From: CAWCKS01 sp963763485
GTDB lineage: Bacteria; Pseudomonadota; Alphaproteobacteria; Rhizobiales; Xanthobacteraceae
Length of the DNA stretch: 64,000 nt
Assembly (NCBI GenBank): GCA_963763485.1
Contig: CAVXOW010000003.1
Coordinates: 248,001-312,000, forward strand
Direction: 5' to 3'
In this document: piece by piece, positions 18,953-28,691 of the stretch
Numbering within the stretch: position 1 is the first letter of the stretch
How the letters are laid out: every line of letters starts with the position of its first letter
Translations under genes and position numbers: made by a program
The notes under the pieces: generated by a model
What the model was told of the DNA's origin: nothing
The model's database searches: none
Seen by the model: the letters and a program-made list of their open reading frames with translations, nothing else

Positions 18953-19672
18953 TCAGCGCGATGCAGTCCTCAAAGGTCGCGCCGTAATGCTCGCGAGCAA
19001 CACTGCGAGAATGCCGGTGAGGAAGATGCCGTCGAACGTGCCGGCGCCGCCGATCGATGCGATCGGCGCGCCGAGGCCTGCCACCTTGTCGAGATTTGTG
19101 AGGTCGGCGCCGATCAACGTTCCCATCGAGCCCGCGATATAGGCAAGCTGCGGCGCGTATTCGCGCGACAGCACGAACGCGACGATGGCCGTGATCAGCG
19201 CCGGCGCGAACACCGGCACGGCGATGCCGACGCCGGGAACGGGATTGGCGAACGCGTGAATGATGGCGGCAACGATTGCGGTTGCGATGATGGCGCGGCC
19301 CCACAACGCGTAGCGCAGCAACAGATACGCCGACATCAGCGTCGGTATGACGGCGCCGCCGACATTGACCGCGATGATGGTACCCGGCCATTGCACGACA
19401 TGCGGCACAACATAGTCCATGCCGAAGAAGCGCACGATCTGTCCGGACATCACGTGCTGCTCGGGCAGCGCCGCGACAGGAATGTTGAAGTAGCTGCCGA
19501 CCAGCGAGCCGATGAGCAGAAAGAACGCGCCGCCCGAGCTCAAGCCGAGGCGCATGTAGGCGTAACGCAGCGCGTTGAGCTGGATCAGGATCAGCAGCCC
19601 GGCGGCGATCACCACCAGGAACGAGAACAACAGCGGCGTGACGGGGAGATAGTGTGCCTGGCTGACGTGCAT
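18953..19672 (-). CDS. DUF1614 family integral membrane protein
   Basis: 239 residues with about six to seven hydrophobic helices (LLFSFLVVIAAGLLILIQLN, AIIATAIVAAIIHAFANPV, ALITAIVAFVLS) and the conserved DUF1614 features: VPHVVQWPGTIIAVNVGGAV, IPTLMSAYLL, and the C-terminal GTLIGADLTNL plus ASIGGAGTFDGIFLTGI. The family is found in archaea and bacteria and its function is unknown. The gene is divergent from the zinc-finger gene at 19845. The start ATG 19672 has only a weak ribosome binding site. Confidence 0.85.
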   Translation of the reverse strand: MHVSQAHYLPVTPLLFSFLVVIAAGLLILIQLNALRYAYMRLGLSSGGAFFLLIGSLVGSYFNIPVAALPEQHVMSGQIVRFFGMDYVVPHVVQWPGTIIAVNVGGAVIPTLMSAYLLLRYALWGRAIIATAIVAAIIHAFANPVPGVGIAVPVFAPALITAIVAFVLSREYAPQLAYIAGSMGTLIGADLTNLDKVAGLGAPIASIGGAGTFDGIFLTGILAVLLASITARPLRTASR

Positions 19673-19774
19673 GGCCCATCACATGGGGGCGCCGCGACGG
19701 CCGCGCCAGCGCTGACCAGCGGTGCCGTCTAATGCGTTGTGGGCTTTCCGGTTTTCGCGATTTTTGGTGGGGTT

Positions 19775-19827
19775 TTGACAGAGTGCCAAGTGTCAGGTAT
19801 ATCCTGACTGTCAGGACATTACTGACA
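19775..19827 (+). promoter_or_regulatory. Promoter with two overlapping/adjacent palindromic operators
   Basis: TTGACA at 19775-19780 and TATATC at 19798-19803 are separated by 17 bases. A perfect palindrome GTCAGG-TATAT-CCTGAC (19792-19808) covers the -10, and a second one, TGTCAG-N7-CTGACA (19809-19827), follows immediately over the predicted start of transcription. Both share the half-site TGTCAG. The placement is that of a repressor site for the gene at 19845. Confidence 0.8.
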
Positions 19828-19844
19828 CACAACGAAGGTCCGCC

Positions 19845-20231
19845 ATGCCACGACGTCCGAGACTCAGGAAGGCAGACCAGCAGCACGCGAAGCCGGCGAG
19901 TACGCTCTACTGCTCGTTCTGCTTCAAATCACAGCACGAGGTGGCGAAGCTGGTTGCCGGGCCCGCCAGTATCTTCATCTGCGATGAGTGTATCGCGCTG
20001 TGCAACGAATACGTTGCCGGCCGGGAGCCGAAGGTCGCGAAGTCCGCGGGCGACGAACTGCCGACCGAGCGGTTGCTGCAGCGCCTGCAGCCAATCGAGC
20101 AGACCTTGCAGGGCAAGGGCAACCAATTGCAAACTGTCGTCGACCTGTTGCGCGCGCGCGAGGTCAGCTGGGCCGACATCGGCACAGCGCTTGGCATGAC
20201 CAGGCAGTCGGCTTGGGAGCGGTTCAGCTAG
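19845..20231 (+). CDS. ClpX-type C4 zinc-finger protein with C-terminal helix-turn-helix-like region
   Basis: 128 residues. Residues about 20-55 match the ClpX zinc-binding domain (YCSFCFKSQHEVAKLVAGP, then FICDECIALCNEYV; four Cys in two CxxC pairs), which in ClpX dimerises and recruits adaptors and substrates. There is no AAA+ ATPase domain. The C-terminus (VSWADIGTALGMTRQSAWER) reads like a helix-turn-helix. So it is neither ClpX nor a known adaptor; it could be a DNA-binding regulator using the ClpX zinc domain, or a Clp-linked switch. The twin palindromes in its own promoter fit autoregulation. A LuxR-type gene follows after 44 bases. Confidence 0.85.
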   Translation: MPRRPRLRKADQQHAKPASTLYCSFCFKSQHEVAKLVAGPASIFICDECIALCNEYVAGREPKVAKSAGDELPTERLLQRLQPIEQTLQGKGNQLQTVVDLLRAREVSWADIGTALGMTRQSAWERFS

Positions 20232-20275
20232 GGGCGCGTCGGCGATCAATTGCAGGTCGCTTGCGGTGTTCGAAA

Positions 20276-21409
20276 ATGATGACGGACTTGGAAATTCTTC
20301 CGCAACTGATCACGCAGATCTACGACGCCGCGATCGATCAAGCGCTTTGGCCCGACGTCCTTGAAAACATCTGCCGATTTGTGGGTGGTCCGGCGGCGAT
20401 GCTGTTTGCGCATGATGTCGACCTCAAGACCGGACATCGATTTCACTCCTGGGGCGACGATCCTGAATATACGCGGCTCTATTTCGAACGATACGCCGCG
20501 ATCAATCCGGTCAATCCTGCGCAACTGCTGCTTGAGCTTGGGACCGTGAAGTCAGCCCTTGATCTGGTTCCCCGCCGCGAGCTGGTTGAGACCCGTTTCT
20601 ATCGGGAATGGGCATTGCCACAAGGCTATGTCGATAATGTCTTTGTCATCGTCGACAAGTCTTCCACCAGCTACGCGGCAGTTGCGGTCAGCCGCGATGA
20701 AAAGACGGGCGTGGTTGACGATGAGGCCCGGCGTCGCATGAGCTTGTTGGCACCGCACCTGCGGCGCGCAGTCCTGATCGACAATATTCTCGACCTGCGC
20801 ATTGCCGAAGCGGCGATACTTGCGGACATGATCGATGCGCTTGCCAGCGCCGTATACTTTGTCGATGCCGGCGCGCGCATCGTCTATTCCAATGCTCCTG
20901 CGCAGCGCCTGATAGCCGATGGCAAAATCGTGCGAAGCGCCGACGGGACGCTCCGTGCGATCGAGCCGCAGGCACATGCGACGCTGCAAAAGGTCTTCTC
21001 CGCGACGGCAGACGGGGATGCCGCGGTCGGTACCGGCGGCATCGCAATTCTGTTGTCAGCCGGCGCAGAACGCTGGCTGGCTCACGTGCTGCCGTTGACG
21101 TCTGGCGCACGCCGGCGGGCAAGCAGGCTCGATACGGCGACGGCTGTTGTGTTCGTGCGCAGGGCCGCGCCGGAAACCCTTTCGTCGATGGAGACTATCG
21201 CCAGACTTCATGGATTGACCGCAAGCGAATTGCGCGTGCTGCAGTCGCTGGTCGAAGGCGGCAGCGTTCGCAAGATTGCGCAATCGCTGGGCATTTCTGA
21301 TGCGACCGTGAAGACGCATCTGCAAAACCTGTTCAAGAAAACCGGAATGCGGCGGCAGATCGATCTCGTCAAGCTCGTCGCCGGCAGCGCCAGCCCCTTT
21401 CGCCGCTGA
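20276..21409 (+). CDS. LuxR-type HTH transcriptional regulator with N-terminal sensor
   Basis: 377 residues. The C-terminal ~65 residues form a LuxR/GerE helix-turn-helix (LTASELRVLQSLVEGGSVRK, IAQSLGISDATVKTHLQNLF, KKTGMRRQIDLVKL). The N-terminus (residues 1-180) is a helical/GAF-like domain and the middle (about 195-300) resembles a PAS domain (SAVYFVDAGARIVYSNAPAQ). No phosphoacceptor receiver domain is present. ATG 20276 or the adjacent ATG 20279 starts the gene. Lying downstream of the zinc-finger gene and upstream of the repeat-protein locus, it may control either; ligand and target are unknown. Confidence 0.9.
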   Translation: MMTDLEILPQLITQIYDAAIDQALWPDVLENICRFVGGPAAMLFAHDVDLKTGHRFHSWGDDPEYTRLYFERYAAINPVNPAQLLLELGTVKSALDLVPRRELVETRFYREWALPQGYVDNVFVIVDKSSTSYAAVAVSRDEKTGVVDDEARRRMSLLAPHLRRAVLIDNILDLRIAEAAILADMIDALASAVYFVDAGARIVYSNAPAQRLIADGKIVRSADGTLRAIEPQAHATLQKVFSATADGDAAVGTGGIAILLSAGAERWLAHVLPLTSGARRRASRLDTATAVVFVRRAAPETLSSMETIARLHGLTASELRVLQSLVEGGSVRKIAQSLGISDATVKTHLQNLFKKTGMRRQIDLVKLVAGSASPFRR

Positions 21410-21570
21410 CCCGCGCCGCTCGTCGGCATCAACCGACCGGTTGATATACGCGTTTCTGGTGTGGGGCTATCATTTTCCGGCAGTTTTTATTCGCAGGCGA
21501 TAGCAGCGAGCTTTTGAACCGGTTGGTCTTCGACCTGCGCGGATAGTCCGAAAAATGAAGGCGCGTCGAC

Positions 21571-23760
21571 ATGCCTGTAAAATTTCTCGGTTCGGATTTT
21601 CAGATCAACGTCGACATTGGTGGCGGATCCAACATCCTCCTCTCACAGAGTCTTCCCCAAGTCGTCGCCTTGTCCGACGGACGATTTGCTGTCGGTTACG
21701 AAGCTGACGATCCCGCCAATACTGGAGGCGTCCAGCCGATCGCTGCGATTTACAACGCTGACGGCAGCGTGTCGTCGCTCAGTTATCTCGCCGTTTACAC
21801 CGACGCGGGCGGTGATCCCAAACCCACGTTGGCTGCGCTGCCTGGAGGCGGCTTCGGCGTTGTGTTCGTAAACCCAACTCACGCTAATCATTCACCCGAC
21901 GCGTTGGCTAGTAGAAACATCACATATGTTCGGGTTGCGGCGAACGGCACGCTCGGCACTCCATTGTCAATCGGCGATTTCAACGGCGGACTCGGCCATG
22001 ATGATCTGTCCCATCCGGCGATCGCCACACTGTCGACCGGCCGCCAGGTCGTGGTGTTCCAACGTTCGTTCTCTGGAACAGATAACGACGTCTTTCTCAA
22101 TGTCGTGAGCGCAGATGGCACGACCACCTTGCGCGACCCAGCCTCAGCGTTTGCCGTTGCTTCAAGTGTAGCCCAACAGTTGCTGCCAGCAGTGGCCGCG
22201 GCCGGCAATACCGCCATGATCGTTTACGTGGATTCAACTGGCACGACGGGTAACATCCTGAATATCTCTGCAAATCTGTTTGATGGGGCGAGCAATACGC
22301 TCAGTGTGCCATTTACGATCGCCAGTCGAACCAATGCGCTCGATCCAGAAATTGCGGCCCTGGACGACCATCGCTACGTCGTCGTGTATGACGATCTCGA
22401 CAACATTTTCGGCAGGATCTATGACACGTCGGGGGGCGGTTCGCTGTCGGCCGAGTTTGAGATCGATCAACCGACCATCGGTGACATTTTGCCTGCGGTC
22501 GCAGCCACTGCCGATGGTGGATTTATCGTCACCTGGTACCGTTTTCTGAACGACAACTACGACGTCGTCGCCCGCCGCTACAACAGCGACGGCGTTGCGA
22601 TGCAGCTATTCACCGTCAACAAACTAACCGATGGCGACCAGGTCTGGCCGACCGTGGCGGTCAGCGGCGCCAACGTGTTCTTCGCCTGGACCGAATTGGC
22701 GCCGCGACCGGGCGACACTACGCCGCTCAGCGTGCGCGGCCAGGTGATGAGCCTGACGACGCCGCCCGACTTCAACGACAACGGCGTCAGCGACGTCCTG
22801 TGGCGGAACGCCAGCGGCGCCCTCGCGGTCTGGGACATGAACAAGTCGGGCGCGATTGGCTCCGGTGGGTTTGTGACCTCTGGAGGCGCCATCGTCGCCC
22901 CTGATGCCTCCTACAGCGTCGCTGCGATCAGCGACTTCTCGGGCGACGGTCGCGCCGACGTGCTCTGGCGCAACACCTCGGGCGCGCTGATCGAATGGCT
23001 GATGAACGGCTCGACGATCACACAGAGTTCGTACGTGACCTCGGGCGGTACGCCCGTGAACCCCGATCCGTCCTGGAGCTTCCTCGGCGCCGGCGACTTC
23101 AACGGCGACGGCATGAGCGACATGCTCTGGCGCAATGCCTCCGGAGAGATCGCCGAGTGGCAGATGAACGGCACGGTGATCGCCGGCAGCGGCGACCTTA
23201 ACGCCGGCGGCGGAGCCGTCTTTCTTGCTGCGGCGTGGAGCGTTGCCGGCATCGGCGACTTCAACGGCGACGGCAAGTCGGACATCATCTGGCGCAACGC
23301 CTCCGGCGAAGTCGCGCAATGGCAGATGAACGGCTCGACCATCATTGGCAGCGGCGATCTCAATGCCGGCGGGGTTGCGGTCGCGCCTGCGGCGAACTGG
23401 AGCGCCGCCGGGGTCGGCGATTTCAACGCCGATGGCAACGCCGACCTGTTGTGGCGCGACAGCTCTTCGGGCGCGCTGGTGGAGTGGCTGATGAACGGCT
23501 CTGGCATCATCGGCAGTGGATCGGTGATGTCGAGTAGCACCCCTGTGAACCCTGATCCATCGTGGCATGTGGTGGAGATCGGCGACTTCAACGGCGACGC
23601 GCGCGCCGACATTCTCTGGCGCAACGACAACGGCGCGATCGCCGAATGGTTCATGAAGGGCACCGCGATCGTCGGAACGGCGACGCCATCCTCCGGAGGC
23701 GCAGCCATCGCGCCCGACGCCAGCTGGACCGTGCAGGCCAAGCCGACGGATTTCGCGTAA
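21571..23760 (+). CDS. Large FG-GAP/VCBS repeat protein (copy 1)
   Basis: 729 residues. The N-terminal ~390 residues form beta-propeller-like repeats (LPQVVALSDGRFAVGYEAD, LPAVAATADGGFIVTWYRF) and the C-terminal ~340 residues hold six FG-GAP repeats, each with a calcium-loop signature such as DFNGDGKSDIIWRNASGEV followed by WQMNGS. No Sec signal is visible at the start (PVKFLGSDFQINVDIGGGS), so if exported it would use a non-Sec route such as type I secretion, though no ABC exporter lies nearby. Its C-terminal third is near-identical, in inverted orientation, to the broken gene at 26468-28691. Likely cell-surface or extracellular calcium-binding protein; role unknown. Confidence 0.85.
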   Translation: MPVKFLGSDFQINVDIGGGSNILLSQSLPQVVALSDGRFAVGYEADDPANTGGVQPIAAIYNADGSVSSLSYLAVYTDAGGDPKPTLAALPGGGFGVVFVNPTHANHSPDALASRNITYVRVAANGTLGTPLSIGDFNGGLGHDDLSHPAIATLSTGRQVVVFQRSFSGTDNDVFLNVVSADGTTTLRDPASAFAVASSVAQQLLPAVAAAGNTAMIVYVDSTGTTGNILNISANLFDGASNTLSVPFTIASRTNALDPEIAALDDHRYVVVYDDLDNIFGRIYDTSGGGSLSAEFEIDQPTIGDILPAVAATADGGFIVTWYRFLNDNYDVVARRYNSDGVAMQLFTVNKLTDGDQVWPTVAVSGANVFFAWTELAPRPGDTTPLSVRGQVMSLTTPPDFNDNGVSDVLWRNASGALAVWDMNKSGAIGSGGFVTSGGAIVAPDASYSVAAISDFSGDGRADVLWRNTSGALIEWLMNGSTITQSSYVTSGGTPVNPDPSWSFLGAGDFNGDGMSDMLWRNASGEIAEWQMNGTVIAGSGDLNAGGGAVFLAAAWSVAGIGDFNGDGKSDIIWRNASGEVAQWQMNGSTIIGSGDLNAGGVAVAPAANWSAAGVGDFNADGNADLLWRDSSSGALVEWLMNGSGIIGSGSVMSSSTPVNPDPSWHVVEIGDFNGDARADILWRNDNGAIAEWFMKGTAIVGTATPSSGGAAIAPDASWTVQAKPTDFA
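22740..23760 (+). repeat. Long inverted repeat, left arm
   Basis: About 1 kb coding the FG-GAP half of copy 1. Compared by eye, it matches the reverse complement of 26468-27485 at most positions (for example the stretches coding FNDNGVSD..LWRNASGALA and ADLLWRDSSSGALVEWLMNG). Confidence 0.8.
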
Positions 23761-23809
23761 GCCGGAACGACTTTCGCGCGCGGGTACCGAAGTCTCTCGA
23801 TGAGACTGC

Positions 23810-26083
23810 CTAGCCGAAGTTGGTCGGCTTTGCTTGCGTGGACCAGGTGGCGCCGGGCGACACCGCCGTGCCGCCGAGGTTCGGCGTCACCGATTGCATG
23901 ATCGCGCTGCCGTTCAACAGCCACTCCGCCACGGCGCCGTTGTCGTTGCGCCACAGGATGTCGGATTTGCCGTCGCCGTTGAAGTCGCCGATCTCGACGA
24001 CGTGCCAGGTCGCATCCGGTGCGACGGCGACACCGCCTGAGGTGATGGCGTTGCTGCCGATGAGGTTCGTGCCGTTCAAGAACCATTCCGCGAGCGTGCC
24101 GTTGGTGTTGCGCCACAGGATGTCGGAATTGCCGTCGGCGTTGAAATCACCGATCCCGGCGACACTCCAAGAGGCATCCGGCTTTGCGGCGCCCGCCGCC
24201 ACGAGCCCGCTCGAGGTGACGGTCGAACCGTGCATGTTCCACTCGACCAGCGTGCCGTCGGTGTTACGCCACAGCACGTCGCGTTTGTCGTCGCCGTTGA
24301 AGTCGCCGATGCCGGCGACGCTCCAGGTGGCATCGAGCTTCACGGCAAGGCCGCCGCTCGACGTCACTAGGCCGCTCGATGCGACGGTCGAGCCATTCAT
24401 GTTCCATTCGACGAGGGTGCCGTCGGACTTGCGCCAGAGGATGTCCGCGCGCATGTCGCCGTCGAAGTCGCCGGTGCCGACGACGCTCCACGTTGCGTCG
24501 GGCTTCACGGCAACACCGCCGATGTTGAGCACGCTGCTGGACACGATGGTCCTGCCGTTCATGCTCCAGTCGACCAGCGTGCCGTCGGTGTTGCGCCAGA
24601 GCACGTCGGCGTTGCCGTCGCCGTTGAAGTCGGAGATTCCGGCAACGTTCCACGTTGGTCCGGGAGCCGCCGCGACACCGCCGGAGGTGAGGATGCCGCT
24701 CGACATGATGGAGCCGCCATTCATCAGCCAGCCCGCGAGCGTGCCATTGGTGTTGCGCCACAGGATGTCGCTCTGCCGATCGCCGTTGATGTCGTTGACG
24801 ACGGGCTGCGGCGCGAAGCCGATCGGCGTACTGGCGTCGACATGCGCTGCGATTTCGATTGTCCCTGCAGTCGTGCCGTCCGAGCGGAACAGCCCTTCGC
24901 TGGTGCCGTCGAAGGCGTAGAATTCGAGGGCGCCGTTCACATTTGTGAACTGCTGCGGAGCAGAGCCGCCCGGAGTGATGATCTTGATGAGTGTGGTGCC
25001 AGCCGTCGTGCCGTCAGACTTCCACAGCTGGGGGCCATTGATGCCATCGTCGGCGTCGAAGAACAGCGTGCCGTTGATGTTGATCGTGTTGCCCGGGACT
25101 GTCAGGACTGAACCGCCGCCCGGATTGATATCCTTGACCAGCGTCGTGCCGGCGGCGGTGCCGTCAGACTTCCAGAGCTCCTGGCCGTGGGTGCCGTCGT
25201 CGGCAAAGAAGAACAGCGTTCCGTTGACGTTCGTCAGGCTGTTCGGGCTCGACGAGGCAGCGCCGGGGTTGATGTTCGCGACCATCACCGTGCCAGCAGC
25301 AGTGCCGTCGGATTTCCAGAGCTCGAAGCCGTCGATGCCATCGTCTGCATTGAAGAACAGGGTGCCGTTGACGTTGGCCAAGGACACTCCGGCATTGAAC
25401 GCGCCGATTCCGCCGGCGTTGATGTCCTTGACCATCTGGGTTCCGGCACTGGTGCCGTCCGATGACCACAGCTCCGTGCCGTGCTGGACATCCGTGGCAG
25501 CGAAGAACAGCGTGCCATCGACGTTGATGAAGTCCTGCGGGAAAGAGGCCGTGGCGCCCGGGTTGATGTCCTTGACCATGACGGTGCCGGCGGCGGTGCC
25601 ATCGGATTTCCAGAGCTCAACGCCGTTCGTTACGTCGCTAGCGTCGAAGAACACCGTGCCGTTGACGTTGGTGTAAGGAATTCCGAAGAACGCGCTGTTC
25701 ACGCCGGGAGCGATATCCTTGATCAACATCGTGCCGGCTGAAGTGCCATCCGACTTCCAGGGCTCGACGCCGTGGGTGGGATCGCCAGCCGCGAAAAACA
25801 GCTCGCCGTTCACATCGATCAGACGCTGCGGGCTCGAGCCGGCGGATCCAGGATTGATGTCCTGGACCAGGAAGGTGCCGGCTGACGTGCCATCGGAGGC
25901 CCAAAGCTCGGGGCCATGGACGCCATCATCGACGGCGAAATAAACTCGCGCGCCGATCATGGTCAGACCGGAGATCGACGCGCCGGCAAACACCTTGACC
26001 ACGCGGGTGCCGGCCACCGTGCCGTCGGTGATCCAAAGCTGTTCGTTGCCGGAGTTGTTTTCAGCGAAATACGACAGTGACAT
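23810..26083 (-). CDS. ELWxxDGT-repeat plus FG-GAP repeat protein (copy 2)
   Basis: About 757 residues from ATG 26083 (AAGGAAAT upstream; the longer reading to 26188 has no support). Residues ~10-430 carry nine or so ~47-residue repeats with the consensus ELWKSDGTAAGTVMVKDINP, each followed by FADDGTHG-like text; residues ~440-757 carry FG-GAP repeats (DFNGDGNADVLWRNTDGTLV). It is convergent with copy 1 (50-base gap) and the C-terminal ending ATWSTQAKPTNFG parallels copy 1's SWTVQAKPTDFA. No Sec signal. Probably an exported or surface repeat protein; function unknown. Confidence 0.87.
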   Translation of the reverse strand: MSLSYFAENNSGNEQLWITDGTVAGTRVVKVFAGASISGLTMIGARVYFAVDDGVHGPELWASDGTSAGTFLVQDINPGSAGSSPQRLIDVNGELFFAAGDPTHGVEPWKSDGTSAGTMLIKDIAPGVNSAFFGIPYTNVNGTVFFDASDVTNGVELWKSDGTAAGTVMVKDINPGATASFPQDFINVDGTLFFAATDVQHGTELWSSDGTSAGTQMVKDINAGGIGAFNAGVSLANVNGTLFFNADDGIDGFELWKSDGTAAGTVMVANINPGAASSSPNSLTNVNGTLFFFADDGTHGQELWKSDGTAAGTTLVKDINPGGGSVLTVPGNTININGTLFFDADDGINGPQLWKSDGTTAGTTLIKIITPGGSAPQQFTNVNGALEFYAFDGTSEGLFRSDGTTAGTIEIAAHVDASTPIGFAPQPVVNDINGDRQSDILWRNTNGTLAGWLMNGGSIMSSGILTSGGVAAAPGPTWNVAGISDFNGDGNADVLWRNTDGTLVDWSMNGRTIVSSSVLNIGGVAVKPDATWSVVGTGDFDGDMRADILWRKSDGTLVEWNMNGSTVASSGLVTSSGGLAVKLDATWSVAGIGDFNGDDKRDVLWRNTDGTLVEWNMHGSTVTSSGLVAAGAAKPDASWSVAGIGDFNADGNSDILWRNTNGTLAEWFLNGTNLIGSNAITSGGVAVAPDATWHVVEIGDFNGDGKSDILWRNDNGAVAEWLLNGSAIMQSVTPNLGGTAVSPGATWSTQAKPTNFG

Positions 26084-26467
26084 TGCATTTCCTTGCGATT
26101 GATGTCTTGAGGGCGCTTCTTGTGGGATCAGGACGCGCGCCGCGAAGTTGCGTGGGTGACGCCTCGGTTCATTGCCGTCGACGAGCAAGCCTATGGCGTT
26201 GCCGTGTTAGCCGGCCGGGCAATAGATTGGGGCTATGGATACGGAAGCTTGACGGAATGGGGGCGTGGCCAAGCCGGACTGACCCGCGCATCCATATGAT
26301 CAAGCGAATGAACGAGATCCGATCGACTGAGGTCGGCGGCGCCTTATGCTGCATCAGGACCGGCAACGCGTTTGCGGAGTCCGACGAGTCGCGCGCCGCA
26401 GGTCACCCACGGCGGTCTTGGTGGCGCGTCCCTAAGGCGCTTCGTCAGGCTTCTGACCTGATCGGTC
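26084..26467. other. Intergenic region between copy 2 and copy 3
   Basis: 384 bases that should hold the promoter of the ELWxxDGT gene on the minus strand. I find no convincing gene or clear operator in it. Confidence 0.5.
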
Positions 26468-27485
26468 TTAAGCGTAATCGGTCGGCTTGGCCTGGACCGT
26501 CCAGCCGGCGTCGGGCGTAATCGCCGCACCGCCGGAGGACGGCGTCGCCGTTCCGACGATCGCAGTGCCCTTCATGAACCACTCCGCCATCGAGCCGTTG
26601 TCGTTGCGCCAGAGAATGTCGGCGCGCGCGTCGCCGTTGAAGTCGCCGATCTCGACCACATGCCACGACGGATCGGGATTGACCGGCGTGGCGCCCAACG
26701 TCACCGAGCCGCTGCCGATGATGCTAGAGCCGTTCATCAGCCATTCCACCAGCGCGCCCGACGAACTGTCGCGCCACAACAAGTCAGCATTGCCGTCGGC
26801 GTTGAAATCGCCGACACCGGCGACACTCCAGTTCGCGGCCGGTGCGACCGCAACCCCGCCGGCGTTGAGGTCGTTGCTGCCGATGATGGTCGAGCCGTTC
26901 ATCTGCCATTCGGCGACTTCGCCCGAGGCGTTGCGCCAGATGATGTCGGACTTGCCGTCGCCGTTGAAGTCGCCGATGCCGGCGACGCTCCACGCCGCAC
27001 CAAGGAAAACCGCGCCGCCGCCGGCGTTGAGGTCGCCGCTGCCCGCGATCACCGTGCCGTTCATCTGCCACTCGGCGATCTCGCCGCGAGGCATTGCGCC
27101 AGAGCATGTCGCTCATGCCGTCGCCGTTGAAGTCGCCGGCGCCGAGGAAGCTCCAGGACGGATCGGGGTTGACGGGGGTGCCGCCCGCCGTCACGTACGA
27201 GCTCTGTGTGATCACCGAGCCGTTCATCAGCCATTCGATCAGCGAGCCCGAGGTGTTGCGCCAGAGCACGTCGGCGCGACCGTCGCCCGAGAAGTCGCTG
27301 ATCGCGGCGACGCTGTAGGAGGCGTCCGGGGCGAACGATGACGCCGCCAGAGGTCACAAACCCGCCGGAGCCAATCGCGCCCGACTTGTTCATGTCCCAG
27401 ACCGCGAGGGCTCCGCTCGCGTTGCGCCACAGGATGTCGCTGACGCCGTTGTCGTTGAAGTCGGGCGGCGTGGTCAGGGTCATGA
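26468..27485 (-). repeat. Long inverted repeat, right arm
   Basis: Reverse-complement match of 22740-23760 (see left arm). The two arms flank copy 2 and its promoter, about 2.7 kb. Confidence 0.8.
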
Positions 27486-28691
27486 CCTGGCCGCGAACGC
27501 TGCTCGGCGACAGCATCGCCCGGCCGGGACGCAAAGTCGGCCCAGGCGAAGAAGGCATTGGCGCCGCTGACCGCAACGTCGGCGCTGGCCTGGTAGCCAT
27601 CCGTCAGGCGGTTGACGGTGAACTGCTGTCCCATCGCCACGCCGTCGCTGTTGAAGCGCCGCGCGACATATAATCGTTGCACTAAGTTGCCGTCGAGTGA
27701 GCGTGGCCATGCCGCGATGAAGCCGCCATCGGCGGTTGCTGCACCGACGACGGCACTTAGTCCTCGCCGCCTGGCTGGTCGATCTGGAATTCCGGACAGA
27801 CAGCGTGCCGCCATTGGTGTCGTAGATCTTGCCGAAGATATCGGCGAAGTCCTCATAGACGATCAGGTAGCGATGGCTGTCCAGCGCGGTGACGCTGTCG
27901 GTTGATGCAAGCCTGCCAGCGTGATCCGCGACCGTGAACCTCGTGCCGACGGTGTTGTTGCTGCCATTGAAGATCGCCGCTGAGATATTGATGCTAACTG
28001 TATCCGTATCAGTCGAATCCTGGAACGCGATCAGGGCGTATTATTCCGATCGCGGCCACCTTGGGGTTGAACTCGTAGGCGATGGTGAAGGCGACCAGTC
28101 GCGAGGGCCGGGTTGCTCCCGAAGGCATTGAATTGCGTCGTCAATCCGTCCGCGTTGACAACGTTGAGAAGGATGTCGTCATCTGTGACTTGGGGTGAAA
28201 ACCCGCTCGAACGCCACGACCTGGCGGCCGTCCGACAGCGTGGCGATCGCCGGGTTGAACATGTCGTAAGGGCCGTTGCCAGTATTGAAATCGCCGATCG
28301 CCAGCGGCGTGCCGAGCGTGCCGTTCGCCGCAACCCGCACGTAAGTGATGTTGTGCGGGTTTGCGTCGACGGTGTTGTCAGCATGAGCTCGTATTTGTGA
28401 ACACGACGCCAAACGCGCCGCCAGGTAGCTGCCCGCGACTGTCGGTTGAGTTTGATTGCCGCCTGATTGAAGACGTCGAGATAGGTGATCGACGACGCAC
28501 CGCCATCGGCGTTGTAGATCGCCGCGATCAACTTCCTGGTCGTGGCAGATCCATCGTAGTCGGATTGATAGACGACGGCAAAACGGCCGTCGCTCAGAGT
28601 GGTGACCTGAGGGAGCTGCTGACTGCCGAGGAAGCCATTGCCGCCGGCCACCATCGACGTTGATCTGAAAATCCGAGCCGAGAAACCTCAT
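26468..28691 (-). pseudogene. FG-GAP repeat protein copy 3, multiply frameshifted
   Basis: Start ATG 28691 gives RFLGSDFQINVDG, parallel to copy 1. The reading frame then changes repeatedly: recognisable blocks VAGGNGFLGSQQLPQVTTLS, GGAFGVVFTNT, NPHNITYVRVAANGTLGTPL, TDDDILLNVVNADG, ISAAIFNGSNN, SHRYLIVYEDFADIFGKIYD, FNDNGVSDILWRNASGALAV and the final TVQAKPTDYA sit in different frames. At least eight small indels are needed, including a surplus T near 27340 and another break near 27092. The C-terminal ~200 residues are intact and near-identical to copy 1. This density of breaks is much higher than elsewhere in the window, so I take it as a real pseudogene. Confidence 0.82.

Noticed and set aside
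22911..24116. 401-codon minus-strand open frame
   Set aside because: Antisense to the FG-GAP repeats; its apparent internal repeats only mirror the coding repeats on the other strand.
26077..26520. 147-codon plus-strand open frame
   Set aside because: Crosses the start of the ELWxxDGT gene and the end of copy 3; poor composition and no ribosome site.
21571..27485. Regular direct repeats resembling a CRISPR array or satellite
   Set aside because: The period (~140-190 bases) and pattern come from protein repeats (FG-GAP, ELWxxDGT), not short spacer-separated repeats.
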